Part shown: in pieces, positions 25,518-31,193 of the stretch | Layout of the letters: every line of letters starts with the position of its first letter | Numbering within the stretch: position 1 is the first letter of the stretch | IMG/VR virus record: IMGVR_UViG_3300050821_003793 | Coordinates: 1-39,401 of that record | Direction: 5' to 3' (one strand) | DNA from: a virus | Length of the DNA: 39,401 bases | Made by a program: the position numbers and the translations under genes | Notes under the pieces: model-generated | What the model was told of the DNA's origin: nothing | The model's database searches: none | What the model saw: only the letters and a program-made list of their open reading frames with translations

Positions 25518-25593
25518 TGGCGGTCATAATGGGAGTCGAACCCATGTCCTTAGATCGACAATCTAACATCCTAGGCCTCTAGACGATATGACC
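25518..25593 (-). tRNA. tRNA-Asp(GTC)
   Basis: 76 nt with CCA. Acceptor GGTCATA/TATGACC perfect; anticodon stem TTAGA/TCTAA; loop TTGTCGA, anticodon GTC; discriminator G73, the Asp identity base. Confidence 0.87.
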
Positions 25594-25600
25594 ATAAATT

Positions 25601-25675
25601 TGGCAACCCTGGCGGGAATCGAACCCACATTATCTGGTAGAAAGCCAGGTATCCTAACCATTAGATGACAGGGTC
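25601..25675 (-). tRNA. tRNA-Glu(TTC)
   Basis: 75 nt with CCA. Acceptor GACCCTG/CAGGGTT; loop CTTTCTA, anticodon TTC; discriminator G73. One mismatch at 27-43 of the anticodon stem. Confidence 0.85.
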
Positions 25676-25676
25676 A

Positions 25677-25761
25677 TGGTGGCTAGACTAGGATTTGCAC
25701 CTAGGAAGCTCGAAGCAACTGGGTTACAGCCAGCCCCTTTTGTCTACTCAGGCATCTAGCC
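25677..25761 (-). tRNA. tRNA-Tyr(GTA)
   Basis: 85 nt with CCA and a long variable arm (class II, as in bacterial Tyr). Acceptor GGCTAGA/TCTAGCC perfect; loop CTGTAAC, anticodon GTA; A73. The T-loop is TGCAAAT, with G in place of the conserved T at position 55. Confidence 0.85.
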
Positions 25762-25773
25762 TAAAAATTTCAA

Positions 25774-25858
25774 TGGAGGATAAGACAGGACTCGCACCTG
25801 CGAAGGCTTTCGCCAGCGGGGTTGCAATCCGCCGCCTTTGCTGCTCGGCCACTTACCC
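25774..25858 (-). tRNA. class II tRNA with Cys anticodon (GCA)
   Basis: 85 nt with CCA. Acceptor GGGTAAG/CTTATCC; D arm GCC...GGC with G26 in the style of Ser tRNAs; anticodon stem GCGGA/CCCGC (A-C at the top), loop TTGCAAC, anticodon GCA. A 14-nt variable arm with stem GGC-GAAA-GCC makes it class II, unlike normal tRNA-Cys. Discriminator U73 fits CysRS, but both phage Ser tRNAs also have U73. T-loop TGCGAGT (G55). Charging with Cys or Ser cannot be settled from sequence. Confidence 0.78.
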
Positions 25859-25868
25859 ATAATTTCAA

Positions 25869-25954
25869 TGGAGGAAAGTGTAGGATTCGAACCCACGACA
25901 CCGAAGTGTAATAGTTTTCAAGACTATCGGTTTAAGCCACTCACCCAACTTTCC
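25869..25954 (-). tRNA. tRNA-Ser(TGA)
   Basis: 86 nt with CCA. Acceptor GGAAAGT/ACTTTCC; anticodon stem ATAGT/ACTAT; loop CTTGAAA, anticodon TGA. The variable arm ACAC-TTCG-GTGT is class II. Discriminator U73, not the G usual for bacterial Ser. Confidence 0.88.
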
Positions 25955-25960
25955 ACAACT

Positions 25961-26046
25961 TGGAGGAGAGAACAGGATTCGAACCTGCGTATCCGAAGAT
26001 AATTGCTTTAGCAAAGCAACGGTTTCAGCCCCTCACCCACCTCTCC
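25961..26046 (-). tRNA. tRNA-Ser(GCT)
   Basis: 86 nt with CCA. Acceptor GGAGAGG/TCTCTCC; anticodon stem TTGCT/AGCAA; loop TTGCTAA, anticodon GCT. Variable arm TATC-TTCG-GATA. U73 again. Confidence 0.88.
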
Positions 26047-26058
26047 ATAAATTTCAAA

Positions 26059-26134
26059 TGGCTACTAGGGATGGAATCGAACCACCAACCTTTGGATCCA
26101 AATTCCAACGTTCTGCCAATTGAACTACCTAGTA
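26059..26134 (-). tRNA. tRNA-Gln(TTG)
   Basis: 76 nt with CCA. Acceptor TACTAGG/CCTAGTA perfect; anticodon stem TTGGA/TCCAA; loop ATTTGGA, anticodon TTG; G73. Confidence 0.88.
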
Positions 26135-26140
26135 ATAACC

Positions 26141-26215
26141 TGGCTCCTAAGGCTGGATTCGAACCAACAACCTCACCCTTAACAGGAGTTTGCTCTGCCT
26201 TTGAGCTACTTAGGA
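26141..26215 (-). tRNA. tRNA-Asn(GTT)
   Basis: 75 nt with CCA. Acceptor TCCTAAG/CTTAGGA perfect; loop CTGTTAA, anticodon GTT; G73. The anticodon stem has a mismatch at its base. Confidence 0.86.
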
Positions 26216-26221
26216 ATAACC

Positions 26222-26296
26222 TGGAGCGGGAATCGAGAATCGAACTCGAATATCGAGGTTGGAAGCCCCGCACTCTGCCAATTGAGTTATTCCCGC
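26222..26296 (-). tRNA. tRNA-Gly(TCC)
   Basis: 75 nt with CCA. Acceptor GCGGGAA/TTCCCGC perfect; anticodon stem CGGGG/CCTCG; loop CTTCCAA, anticodon TCC; T-stem TCGAG/CTCGA; U73 as in bacterial Gly. Confidence 0.88.
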
Positions 26297-26302
26297 ACAA
26301 TC

Positions 26303-26377
26303 TAGCGGCCACTGGTGAGTCTCGTCCTCACATCCAATAAGCCTAAGCTTATTCTCTACAATTGAGTTACAGTGACC
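26303..26377 (-). tRNA. degenerate tRNA, anticodon unclear
   Basis: Cloverleaf-like: an 8-bp acceptor-type stem (GGTCACTG/CAGTGGCC) and a perfect T stem (GTGAG/CTCAC). The T-loop GACGAGA lacks TT at 54-55 and the CCA is replaced by CTA. The anticodon hairpin AATAAGC/GCTTATT is fully paired to 7 bp around TTAG, so no 7-nt loop forms with 5 bp (the loop would be 8 nt, GCTTAGGC). TAG (Leu) is the likeliest anticodon. Probably a decaying tRNA. Confidence 0.55.
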
Positions 26378-26383
26378 ATACTT

Positions 26384-26460
26384 TGGAGCTGAGAATAGGA
26401 TTCGAACCTATGACCTCCTGCTTACAAGGCAGGTGCTTTAAGCCACTCAGCCATCCCAGC
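26384..26460 (-). tRNA. tRNA-Thr(TGT)
   Basis: 77 nt with CCA. Acceptor GCTGGGA/TCTCAGC; anticodon stem CCTGC/GCAGG; loop CTTGTAA, anticodon TGT. The D arm (GGCTGAGTGGCTTAAAGC) is unusual for bacterial Thr and the discriminator is U. Confidence 0.86.
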
Positions 26461-26470
26461 ATAACTTATA

Positions 26471-26546
26471 TGGTGTGAAGGGTTGGACTTGCACCAACGA
26501 CGACCTGATTCACAGTCAGGCGTTCTTCTTTCTGAACTACCTTCAC
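26471..26546 (-). tRNA. tRNA-His(GTG)
   Basis: 76 nt with CCA. Acceptor GTGAAGG/CCTTCAC perfect, preceded by a G; anticodon stem CCTGA/TCAGG; loop CTGTGAA, anticodon GTG. Discriminator is A73, not the usual C73 that pairs with G-1. T-loop TGCAAGT (G55). Confidence 0.86.
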
Positions 26547-26774
26547 CATTATTTTTAAACTTCTGCCCAAACGAGAACCCTAGGAAGATCTGAATCTAAT
26601 ATGAAAAATAACTAACCCTAGGTCATTCCCAATATGTAATATTGAGTTACTAACTTTAAACTTGAAACGTAAACCTTAATCAGCATAAAACTTAATATCT
26701 TAAAACTTGATACTTACTATCTTGATATTTTTGGGACTTTCGTCCATGGATCCTAAATCCATTGCCTATTACGG
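26547..26774 (-). other. spacer in the tRNA array
   Basis: A 228-bp AT-rich gap. It contains several imperfect repeats around AAAACTT (such as AAAACTTAATATCTT and AAAACTTGATACTTA), two copies of AACCCTAGG (near 26577 and 26615), and the tRNA-Leu fragment noted separately. No protein and no intact tRNA seen. Confidence 0.5.
26733..26766 (-). pseudogene. tRNA-Leu(TAG) fragment
   Basis: On the minus strand: anticodon arm ATGGA-TTTAGGA-TCCAT (anticodon TAG, reads CUA), then a class II variable arm GGAC-GAAA-GTCC. No matching D arm, T arm or acceptor stem flanks it. The bases before it merge with the 3' end of the damaged Thr tRNA. Looks like a remnant. Confidence 0.6.
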
Positions 26775-26852
26775 CGGTTTACCATGCAGGAGTCGAACCC
26801 ACAACCTATCGATTACAAGTCGATCGCTCTAACCAAATTGAGCTAATGGCGG
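26775..26852 (-). tRNA. tRNA-Thr(TGT), second copy with damaged acceptor
   Basis: D stem GCTC/GAGC, anticodon stem ATCGA/TCGAT, loop CTTGTAA (TGT) and T arm are intact. The acceptor CCGCCAT/ATGGTAA pairs only in its inner 5 bp and the end reads ACCG instead of ACCA. The 8-mer AAACCGCC occurs at both ends of the gene on the minus strand. Function doubtful. Confidence 0.65.
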
Positions 26853-27147
26853 TTTTAAGAATTATCGTAGTCTTAAACGTCATATTTAATCATTTTTATG
26901 TTCGTTTGTCAGAAGTCTTAATCTTTTCAAAGATCTAAGGGCTTAGTTAAAATTTAAATCCAAAAACTAAGCCCAGAAAGTAAATTATTAAAACGAGGCG
27001 TATACTTTCTGTTGGTAACGTTTTTTAATTCTCATCCCGCTTCAGATTATATACACCTTTAGCTTATGGTGACAGGCCATCCTCTCGGACACTTAGTATT
27101 CACAGTATCGAACTGCCGCTAAGCAATTACCCATCATAAATTTCAAT
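26853..27147 (-). other. spacer in the tRNA array with two hairpins
   Basis: A 295-bp gap between tRNA genes. It holds the paired hairpins at 26939-27011; the rest is AT-rich without a supported gene. The part at 27070-27135 has scattered tRNA-like words but no cloverleaf that I could close. Confidence 0.5.
26939..27011. ncRNA. paired hairpins, possible small RNA
   Basis: Two abutting inverted repeats: GGGCTTAGTT/AACTAAGCCC (26939-26948 with 26965-26974, 10 bp perfect) and CAGAAAGTA/TACTTTCTG (26974-26982 with 27003-27011, 9 bp perfect). Loops are 16 and 20 nt. Neither is followed by a clear T-tract on the minus strand. Could be processing signals or a structured RNA. Confidence 0.4.
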
Positions 27148-27223
27148 TGGTGGAGATGATTGGACTCGAACCAATTACCTCTAGTTTGCAAAACTAGTGT
27201 TCCGCCAGTTGAACTACATCCCC
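27148..27223 (-). tRNA. tRNA-Ala(TGC)
   Basis: 76 nt with CCA. Acceptor GGGGATG/CATCTCC; anticodon stem CTAGT/ACTAG; loop TTTGCAA, anticodon TGC; A73. First tRNA of the array in the direction of transcription. It lacks the G3-U70 pair used by AlaRS in E. coli: position 3 is G, paired here with T70, so the pair is actually present as G-T. Confidence 0.87.
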
Positions 27224-27300
27224 AAAATTTCATCCCAAGCTGAACATTAGTTAGATGTTCTATTTAATCCTAACGTACGTCTGCGAACTCGGGAGCTAGT

Positions 27301-27819
27301 TTATTCCATCAAATCTGTAGTACTGTTAACAGTTTCTAATATACCGTCAATTGTACTTGGTTCAGATCTGAATAATTCAATTTTAACATCACGTTCTTTA
27401 GGGTCAAAGTACAAACGTCTTTTGATGAAGTTCTCTGGTGAGTTAGGAGTTGGCTGTGTCTTATATGTTTCTTGTAAATTACGGTCAGTTAGTTGTTTCC
27501 AACAAGACTGTTCCATATTAGCCAAGTCCTTACGTCTATGAATCCACTCAGCAATAGACTTTGTAACATTCTTATCACCAAGTCTCATTGTAACCTGAGT
27601 ATTAACGTTAGTCTTTTGGACTCTATAACGTAACATTAATATTTCTTTAACAATATCACCATGAGATTGCAACCATTCTGATACTTGACCACGTTGATCA
27701 GGATATATTGGTGTTTCACAATCTAAATCTGCACAATACTTAGCTATCTTAGCTTTAATATCATCTGCCTTCTTGGACAGATCCTTCATCTTCTTTAACG
27801 CTTCTATTATTTTCATCAT
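27301..27819 (-). CDS. hypothetical protein, DIP1984-like
   Basis: 172 aa. The helical N-terminus (IIEALKKMKDLSKKADDIKA) is followed by EILMLRYRVQKTNVNTQVTM, then KNVTKSIAEWIHRRKDLANM. The TN...T-x-AEW-x-HRR-x-LA arrangement resembles the DIP1984/septicolysin-type family known from bacteria and phages, of unknown function. Last gene of the early run before the tRNA array; overlaps the next gene upstream. Confidence 0.68.
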   Translation of the reverse strand: MMKIIEALKKMKDLSKKADDIKAKIAKYCADLDCETPIYPDQRGQVSEWLQSHGDIVKEILMLRYRVQKTNVNTQVTMRLGDKNVTKSIAEWIHRRKDLANMEQSCWKQLTDRNLQETYKTQPTPNSPENFIKRRLYFDPKERDVKIELFRSEPSTIDGILETVNSTTDLME

Positions 27820-27949
27820 TATCCTTAAAACTTAAATACTTGAACCTTAATGTTCTCTTTTCAAAGAAGTCTTTTAACTTCTGTTTATGATCATTATCAA
27901 TCTTTTCAGCTTGTTCAGGTGTTAACTCCCTGAAAGGAATATCGTTCAT
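27761..27949 (-). CDS. small charged protein
   Basis: 62 aa from the ATG at 27949 (a TTG at 27970 is less likely). Charged, with LTPEQAEKIDNDHKQKLKDF and an acidic tail. Overlaps the 172-aa gene by 59 nt. No family recognised. Confidence 0.55.
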   Translation of the reverse strand: MNDIPFRELTPEQAEKIDNDHKQKLKDFFEKRTLRFKYLSFKDNDENNRSVKEDEGSVQEGR

Positions 27950-27950
27950 A

Positions 27951-28274
27951 TTAATCTCTAGGCTCACCAACTATTAAATTACCTTTTATAGAAGATATCT
28001 TACTATCTATAACTTTAAAGATACGATCTGTTAACTCATTATTTGTTTTAACTAATTTATCTACTCTGTCTTCTAGACTTCTATTAATAGACTTTAGATA
28101 TTCATTGTCTCTGGTATCCATAGTTCTTCTATGATAAGCATCTTTGCTATCTAAATCACGTTGGTGGACTGCAATAAAGTTGTCTTGTTTAAGACCTTCT
28201 ATCTTGGATTCAAATTCCTTAATAATCTTATCTTTTCTAATACACTCATCACATGACTTTGAACTATAAAACAT
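27951..28274 (-). CDS. coiled-coil protein
   Basis: 107 aa from the ATG at 28274 (GGAAGAGG upstream). A C-x2-C pair (SCDEC) is followed by a long heptad-rich helix (IIKEFESKIEGLKQDNF and SLEDRVDKLVKTNNELTDRI). Follows another coiled-coil gene by one base; the two may interact. Function unknown. Confidence 0.65.
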   Translation of the reverse strand: MFYSSKSCDECIRKDKIIKEFESKIEGLKQDNFIAVHQRDLDSKDAYHRRTMDTRDNEYLKSINRSLEDRVDKLVKTNNELTDRIFKVIDSKISSIKGNLIVGEPRD

Positions 28275-28275
28275 A

Positions 28276-28548
28276 TTAATCCTCTTCCTGCTCACATGCA
28301 CCAATGATCTCAGCCAATCTTTGAAGCAATATATTATGATAGTTACGGGCTATCTCAAGTTCCTTATGAAGAAACTTATTCTGATCATTAACACATCTCT
28401 GTGCTTCTCTGACAAGGTTATAATCCTGATTCAAACTTGCTAGTTGGTTCCTGAGATCCCTAACTTGGTCTTCATAATTTTCTTGAGTGGCTTTTAGAAG
28501 ATTTTCTAACTCTTTTACTTTATCAACTTTCCAAAACATATTATCCAT
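28276..28548 (-). CDS. coiled-coil protein
   Basis: 90 aa, nearly all helix: VKELENLLKATQENYEDQVR, then DLRNQLASLNQDYNLVREAQ. Acidic end (CEQEED). Overlaps the upstream HTH gene by 8 nt. Function unknown; probably oligomeric. Confidence 0.65.
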   Translation of the reverse strand: MDNMFWKVDKVKELENLLKATQENYEDQVRDLRNQLASLNQDYNLVREAQRCVNDQNKFLHKELEIARNYHNILLQRLAEIIGACEQEED

Positions 28549-28894
28549 TCATTAGATCCACAAGATCTTTTTTGAACTTATCTACAAGTTGCTCTACCTT
28601 GGTAAACTTATCTGCACCAAATAGTTCACGTTGTTCTTTACGAGCAAACTTCTTATCTTCTTCCTCAAGCTTCTTGATTACAACAGTAGAATACTTCTTT
28701 ACGAAGTCTGTAACTACTTCTCTTTTGAAGGCTAATGTAGGAAGACCGGGACAATGAGATGGTATGAACCCATGACGTTTCATACGTTGAGCATGATTAC
28801 TGTTTCTATATAGACCAATCTCAACTAAATCATTAAAGGATAACATGTCATCTTTAGATTCCATCCTTGAAAGGATGTCTTGAATTTCGTTCAT
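28541..28894 (-). CDS. excisionase-like HTH protein, copy 2
   Basis: 117 aa. Residues 18-60 (LSFNDLVEIGLYRNSNHAQR and PTLAFKREVVTDFVKKY) match a MerR/excisionase-like winged helix. Its C-terminal half is a charged helix. Aligns with the 136-aa protein encoded just upstream; likely a tandem duplication. Probably a DNA-binding accessory protein. Confidence 0.68.
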   Translation of the reverse strand: MNEIQDILSRMESKDDMLSFNDLVEIGLYRNSNHAQRMKRHGFIPSHCPGLPTLAFKREVVTDFVKKYSTVVIKKLEEEDKKFARKEQRELFGADKFTKVEQLVDKFKKDLVDLMNG

Positions 28895-29304
28895 TATTCA
28901 CCTTTTTTAACACCGAGAAGGGATACTACTTTATTTCTTAAATCTTCAATTTCTTCATCAAATATAGCTTTAAATTCTGAAATAGAATTTTCAAAAGCAG
29001 CCACCTTGGTAAGATCTACTATATCTTCTGATTTGATTCTTCTTTTACCATCAGCTGCATGAGGAGCAAGGACACATTCCAACAAATAGTCCTGATTATC
29101 ATTGATGTAGTTTATAACTGAATGCTTTTCATAACAGAAAACATTACCAACTTTGTTAACGTAGTCTGGAAATCTATCTTGGTTTCTAAGGTACGATGCT
29201 TGAGCTGGATTCTTATACATTCCATAGTGAACAAGATCAGATGTTGTTAAGTAACCATCATGTAATTCTACTTTTTCTATGATCTTAGATAATTTTTTGT
29301 TCAT
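28894..29304 (-). CDS. excisionase-like HTH protein, copy 1
   Basis: 136 aa. The N-terminal winged-helix pattern (LTTSDLVHYGMYKNPAQASY and NVFCYEKHSVINYINDN) is followed by a helical C-terminus (ISEFKAIFDEEIEDLRNKVV). Its stop overlaps the start of the 117-aa paralogue. First gene after a small gap with a possible -10 box (TATAAT, 29366-29361, minus). Confidence 0.68.
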   Translation of the reverse strand: MNKKLSKIIEKVELHDGYLTTSDLVHYGMYKNPAQASYLRNQDRFPDYVNKVGNVFCYEKHSVINYINDNQDYLLECVLAPHAADGKRRIKSEDIVDLTKVAAFENSISEFKAIFDEEIEDLRNKVVSLLGVKKGE

Positions 29305-29383
29305 TATTCTTCTTTCTTTGCTTCGATTAGTAAACTTCTAGGTACAGACATAACATGACAATTATAAGATTGCAATACTAATA

Positions 29384-29677
29384 TTACTTAATTGGATAAA
29401 TATTTGTATCTATTACCTGATTAGCTGACTGGTAGTGCATATTTCTGTATCTAATATCTTCTAAAGGAGTACCAACAAATGAAGAATTATCTTTAACAGA
29501 AGTACCATCAAGGGTCTGCTTTAACATAGAAGGATTATTGGCCAACATATTAAGAACAAAGTCTATATCTTGCTGAGTTATGTCAGGACTATTTAGCCAT
29601 TTTACATAGAATTGTCCCGGTTTCCATTCACCAACTTCAAACCCAGGCTTTTTATAGTTAACAGGATACCAATTCAT
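29384..29677 (-). CDS. hypothetical early protein
   Basis: 97 aa. GFEVGEWKPGQFYVKWLNSP, then a helical segment (QQDIDFVLNMLANNPSMLKQ). Ends TNIYPIK, similar in style to the TKLYPVE end of the 91-aa protein two genes upstream. No family recognised. Confidence 0.6.
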   Translation of the reverse strand: MNWYPVNYKKPGFEVGEWKPGQFYVKWLNSPDITQQDIDFVLNMLANNPSMLKQTLDGTSVKDNSSFVGTPLEDIRYRNMHYQSANQVIDTNIYPIK

Positions 29678-29871
29678 CTTCTATCTCTTTTTCTTAGTTT
29701 TATAACAGACAACTTTGGCCCTCTTAGATTGAATACCCATTTATCATTTAGGATTACTACACCATCATGAGCAGGACACTGAATTCTTTCTTTTATTTTA
29801 TAAACTAAACGTCTACGAGCCTTAGGGCTTATTAAATACTGATAGCGACTACAATCTTTAGATTTATGCAT
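29674..29871 (-). CDS. small basic protein
   Basis: 65 aa, strongly basic (SPKARRRLVYKIKERIQ and LSVIKLRKRDRR). Contains DKWVFNLRGPK, close to DRWTVDLRGTI in the neighbouring 91-aa protein, so the two may share a domain. Starts with overlap to neither but ends over the next start. Confidence 0.6.
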   Translation of the reverse strand: MHKSKDCSRYQYLISPKARRRLVYKIKERIQCPAHDGVVILNDKWVFNLRGPKLSVIKLRKRDRR

Positions 29872-29875
29872 TACA

Positions 29876-30151
29876 TTACTCCACAGGATATAATTTAGTA
29901 TCTACCTTAGGCTCTCTTAGATCTATAGTCCCTCTTAGATCCACAGTCCACCTATCATTAGTTATACGTGGTGGTTCAGCTTCTTTATTGTATGTAAAAG
30001 ATAAGGTATTGCCACCTTCATTACCAGTGATCCTTATACCACCAGAACTAGCATTAACAAATGTTTCATTGGTACGAGTATTGACCCAAATGTCACCAAC
30101 TTTGGGTTCATATCGTCCAAACAAGACAGGTCTATTGTTCTTACACTTCAT
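29876..30151 (-). CDS. hypothetical early protein
   Basis: 91 aa. Beta-rich: FGRYEPKVGDIWVNTRTNET, then GGIRITGNEGGNTLSFTYN and DRWTVDLRG. No family recognised. A triple 8-bp repeat lies in the gap upstream. Confidence 0.62.
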   Translation of the reverse strand: MKCKNNRPVLFGRYEPKVGDIWVNTRTNETFVNASSGGIRITGNEGGNTLSFTYNKEAEPPRITNDRWTVDLRGTIDLREPKVDTKLYPVE

Positions 30152-30182
30152 TATTATTTCCTATTTCTTTTTTATATAGGGA

Positions 30183-30206
30183 ATCGGAAAATCGGAAAAT
30201 CGGAAA
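30183..30206. repeat. three tandem copies of an 8-bp unit
   Basis: ATCGGAAA repeated three times without interruption, in the 56-bp gap between two minus-strand genes. Possibly a protein-binding site, or slippage. Confidence 0.9.
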
Positions 30207-30207
30207 C

Positions 30208-30453
30208 CTATTGCTTTGGCATTTTAGGTAAAGGCATCCAATAAGTTATAAGGTCTTCATTGCAATCTTCAAATTCAGCCCATGTATTATCTTGTGTATC
30301 AAACCAAGCTACATACATTCTAGGTGTTGGCCATCCCATTCTATGAGCATGAGGTTTTATTGAAAGGTTACAAATCTCACATTTAGATGACTTAAAGATT
30401 AGATAATGATCTCTCTCTTGAGGTAATCTATCCTTAACACTAATCCACTTCAT
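30208..30453 (-). CDS. DUF551-like protein
   Basis: 81 aa, starting MKWISVKDRLPQERDHYLIF and ending EDLITYWMPLPKMPKQ. The start and the W-MPLP end are the signature of DUF551, widespread in phages and without known function. A C-x2-C pair lies in the middle (CEIC). Next to a shorter relative. Confidence 0.8.
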   Translation of the reverse strand: MKWISVKDRLPQERDHYLIFKSSKCEICNLSIKPHAHRMGWPTPRMYVAWFDTQDNTWAEFEDCNEDLITYWMPLPKMPKQ

Positions 30454-30454
30454 A

Positions 30455-30625
30455 CTATTCCTTTGGTAATTCAGGTAATGGTATCCAATACTTAACTAAG
30501 GATTCAGAATACTCAAACTTACCATCAGTCCATTTACCATTCTTAACATGTAATAGATATCCACTGCTTGATATAACAGTTTGTCCTTCTTTAGGAAGAC
30601 TCTCACTAGATTTAATCCACTTCAT
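30455..30625 (-). CDS. DUF551-like protein, short copy
   Basis: 56 aa from the ATG at 30625, chosen because DUF551 proteins begin MKWI; an ATG at 30652 is possible. Starts MKWIKSSESLPKEGQTVISS and ends VKYWIPLPELPKE. Tandem paralogue of the 81-aa protein. Confidence 0.78.
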   Translation of the reverse strand: MKWIKSSESLPKEGQTVISSSGYLLHVKNGKWTDGKFEYSESLVKYWIPLPELPKE

Positions 30626-30639
30626 ATTATTCCCTTGCT

Positions 30640-30765
30640 TCACTTTATGCATACGATAGCACCCTTACTAACTAATTCTAATTTTCGTTGATGATCTATA
30701 TATGAGAAAACTAAACCAAAAATAACTAATAGAATGATCATTGGCCAACTTACAAAACTATTCAT
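30640..30765 (-). CDS. small membrane protein
   Basis: 41 aa with one membrane helix (FVSWPMIILLVIFGLVFSYI) and a basic tail. Its ends overlap the 73-aa gene before it and the alternative start of the DUF551 copy after it. Too short for most ORF callers. Confidence 0.55.
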   Translation of the reverse strand: MNSFVSWPMIILLVIFGLVFSYIDHQRKLELVSKGAIVCIK

Positions 30766-30979
30766 ATTTACTTCTCATACGCTTAATATATTCACTGCCT
30801 GCTTTACTACCTTCCTTAAACTTAGCTCCAAGATTCTCTTTACAGCCAGAACAGTTCAATAAGATGATATCTTCAAACTCTTCAGCTTCAATATCAAACT
30901 CATCAGGATACTCAAACCTATCTATATTATTCTGTCTAGATCTACACCTTAAAGGGCATAAAGGAGTTAAGTAAGCCAT
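30758..30979 (-). CDS. small Cys-containing protein
   Basis: 73 aa. Basic start (CPLRCRSRQNN), acidic middle (EYPDEFDIEAEEFEDIILL), then CSGCKENLGAKFKEG. Two C-x2/3-C pairs suggest metal binding. No family recognised. Confidence 0.6.
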   Translation of the reverse strand: MAYLTPLCPLRCRSRQNNIDRFEYPDEFDIEAEEFEDIILLNCSGCKENLGAKFKEGSKAGSEYIKRMRSKYE

Positions 30980-30986
30980 CTACTTC

Positions 30987-31193
30987 CTAATCACAACAAG
31001 GACAGTCATCACTATCATCGTCATCTTCATCTGACCATAGAATAGATACATCACCATAGATCTTAAATACTTCAGCAAAAGGAGCACAAATATCTATACA
31101 CATATCACCACAAGCACAAGTAGTTATATGGTGTGGTATGGTAAGATCTATAATAACTCTGCATTTATTACATCTAACTGCTTCTTTTTTCAT
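30987..31193 (-). CDS. zinc-ribbon protein, DUF7695-like
   Basis: 68 aa. CNKC (8-11), then HHITTCACGDMCIDICA, and an acidic Asp-rich end (SDEDDDDSDDCPCCD). The CxxC...H..xxC.CG arrangement resembles a small phage zinc protein family (DUF7695). Function unknown. Confidence 0.62.
   Translation of the reverse strand: MKKEAVRCNKCRVIIDLTIPHHITTCACGDMCIDICAPFAEVFKIYGDVSILWSDEDDDDSDDCPCCD

Noticed and set aside
25960-26340. 126-aa plus-strand reading frame
   Set aside because: It lies on the opposite strand of five tRNA genes; the protein is an artefact of tRNA sequence.
26303-26377. Possible ochre-suppressor tRNA (anticodon TTA)
   Set aside because: The TTA reading needs C33 and an 8-nt loop; genes here use TAA, TAG and TGA as ordinary stops with no readthrough frames.
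26775-26852. tRNA flanked by 8-mer repeats as a phage att site
   Set aside because: No integrase gene is present and 8 bases is too short to argue for an att core.
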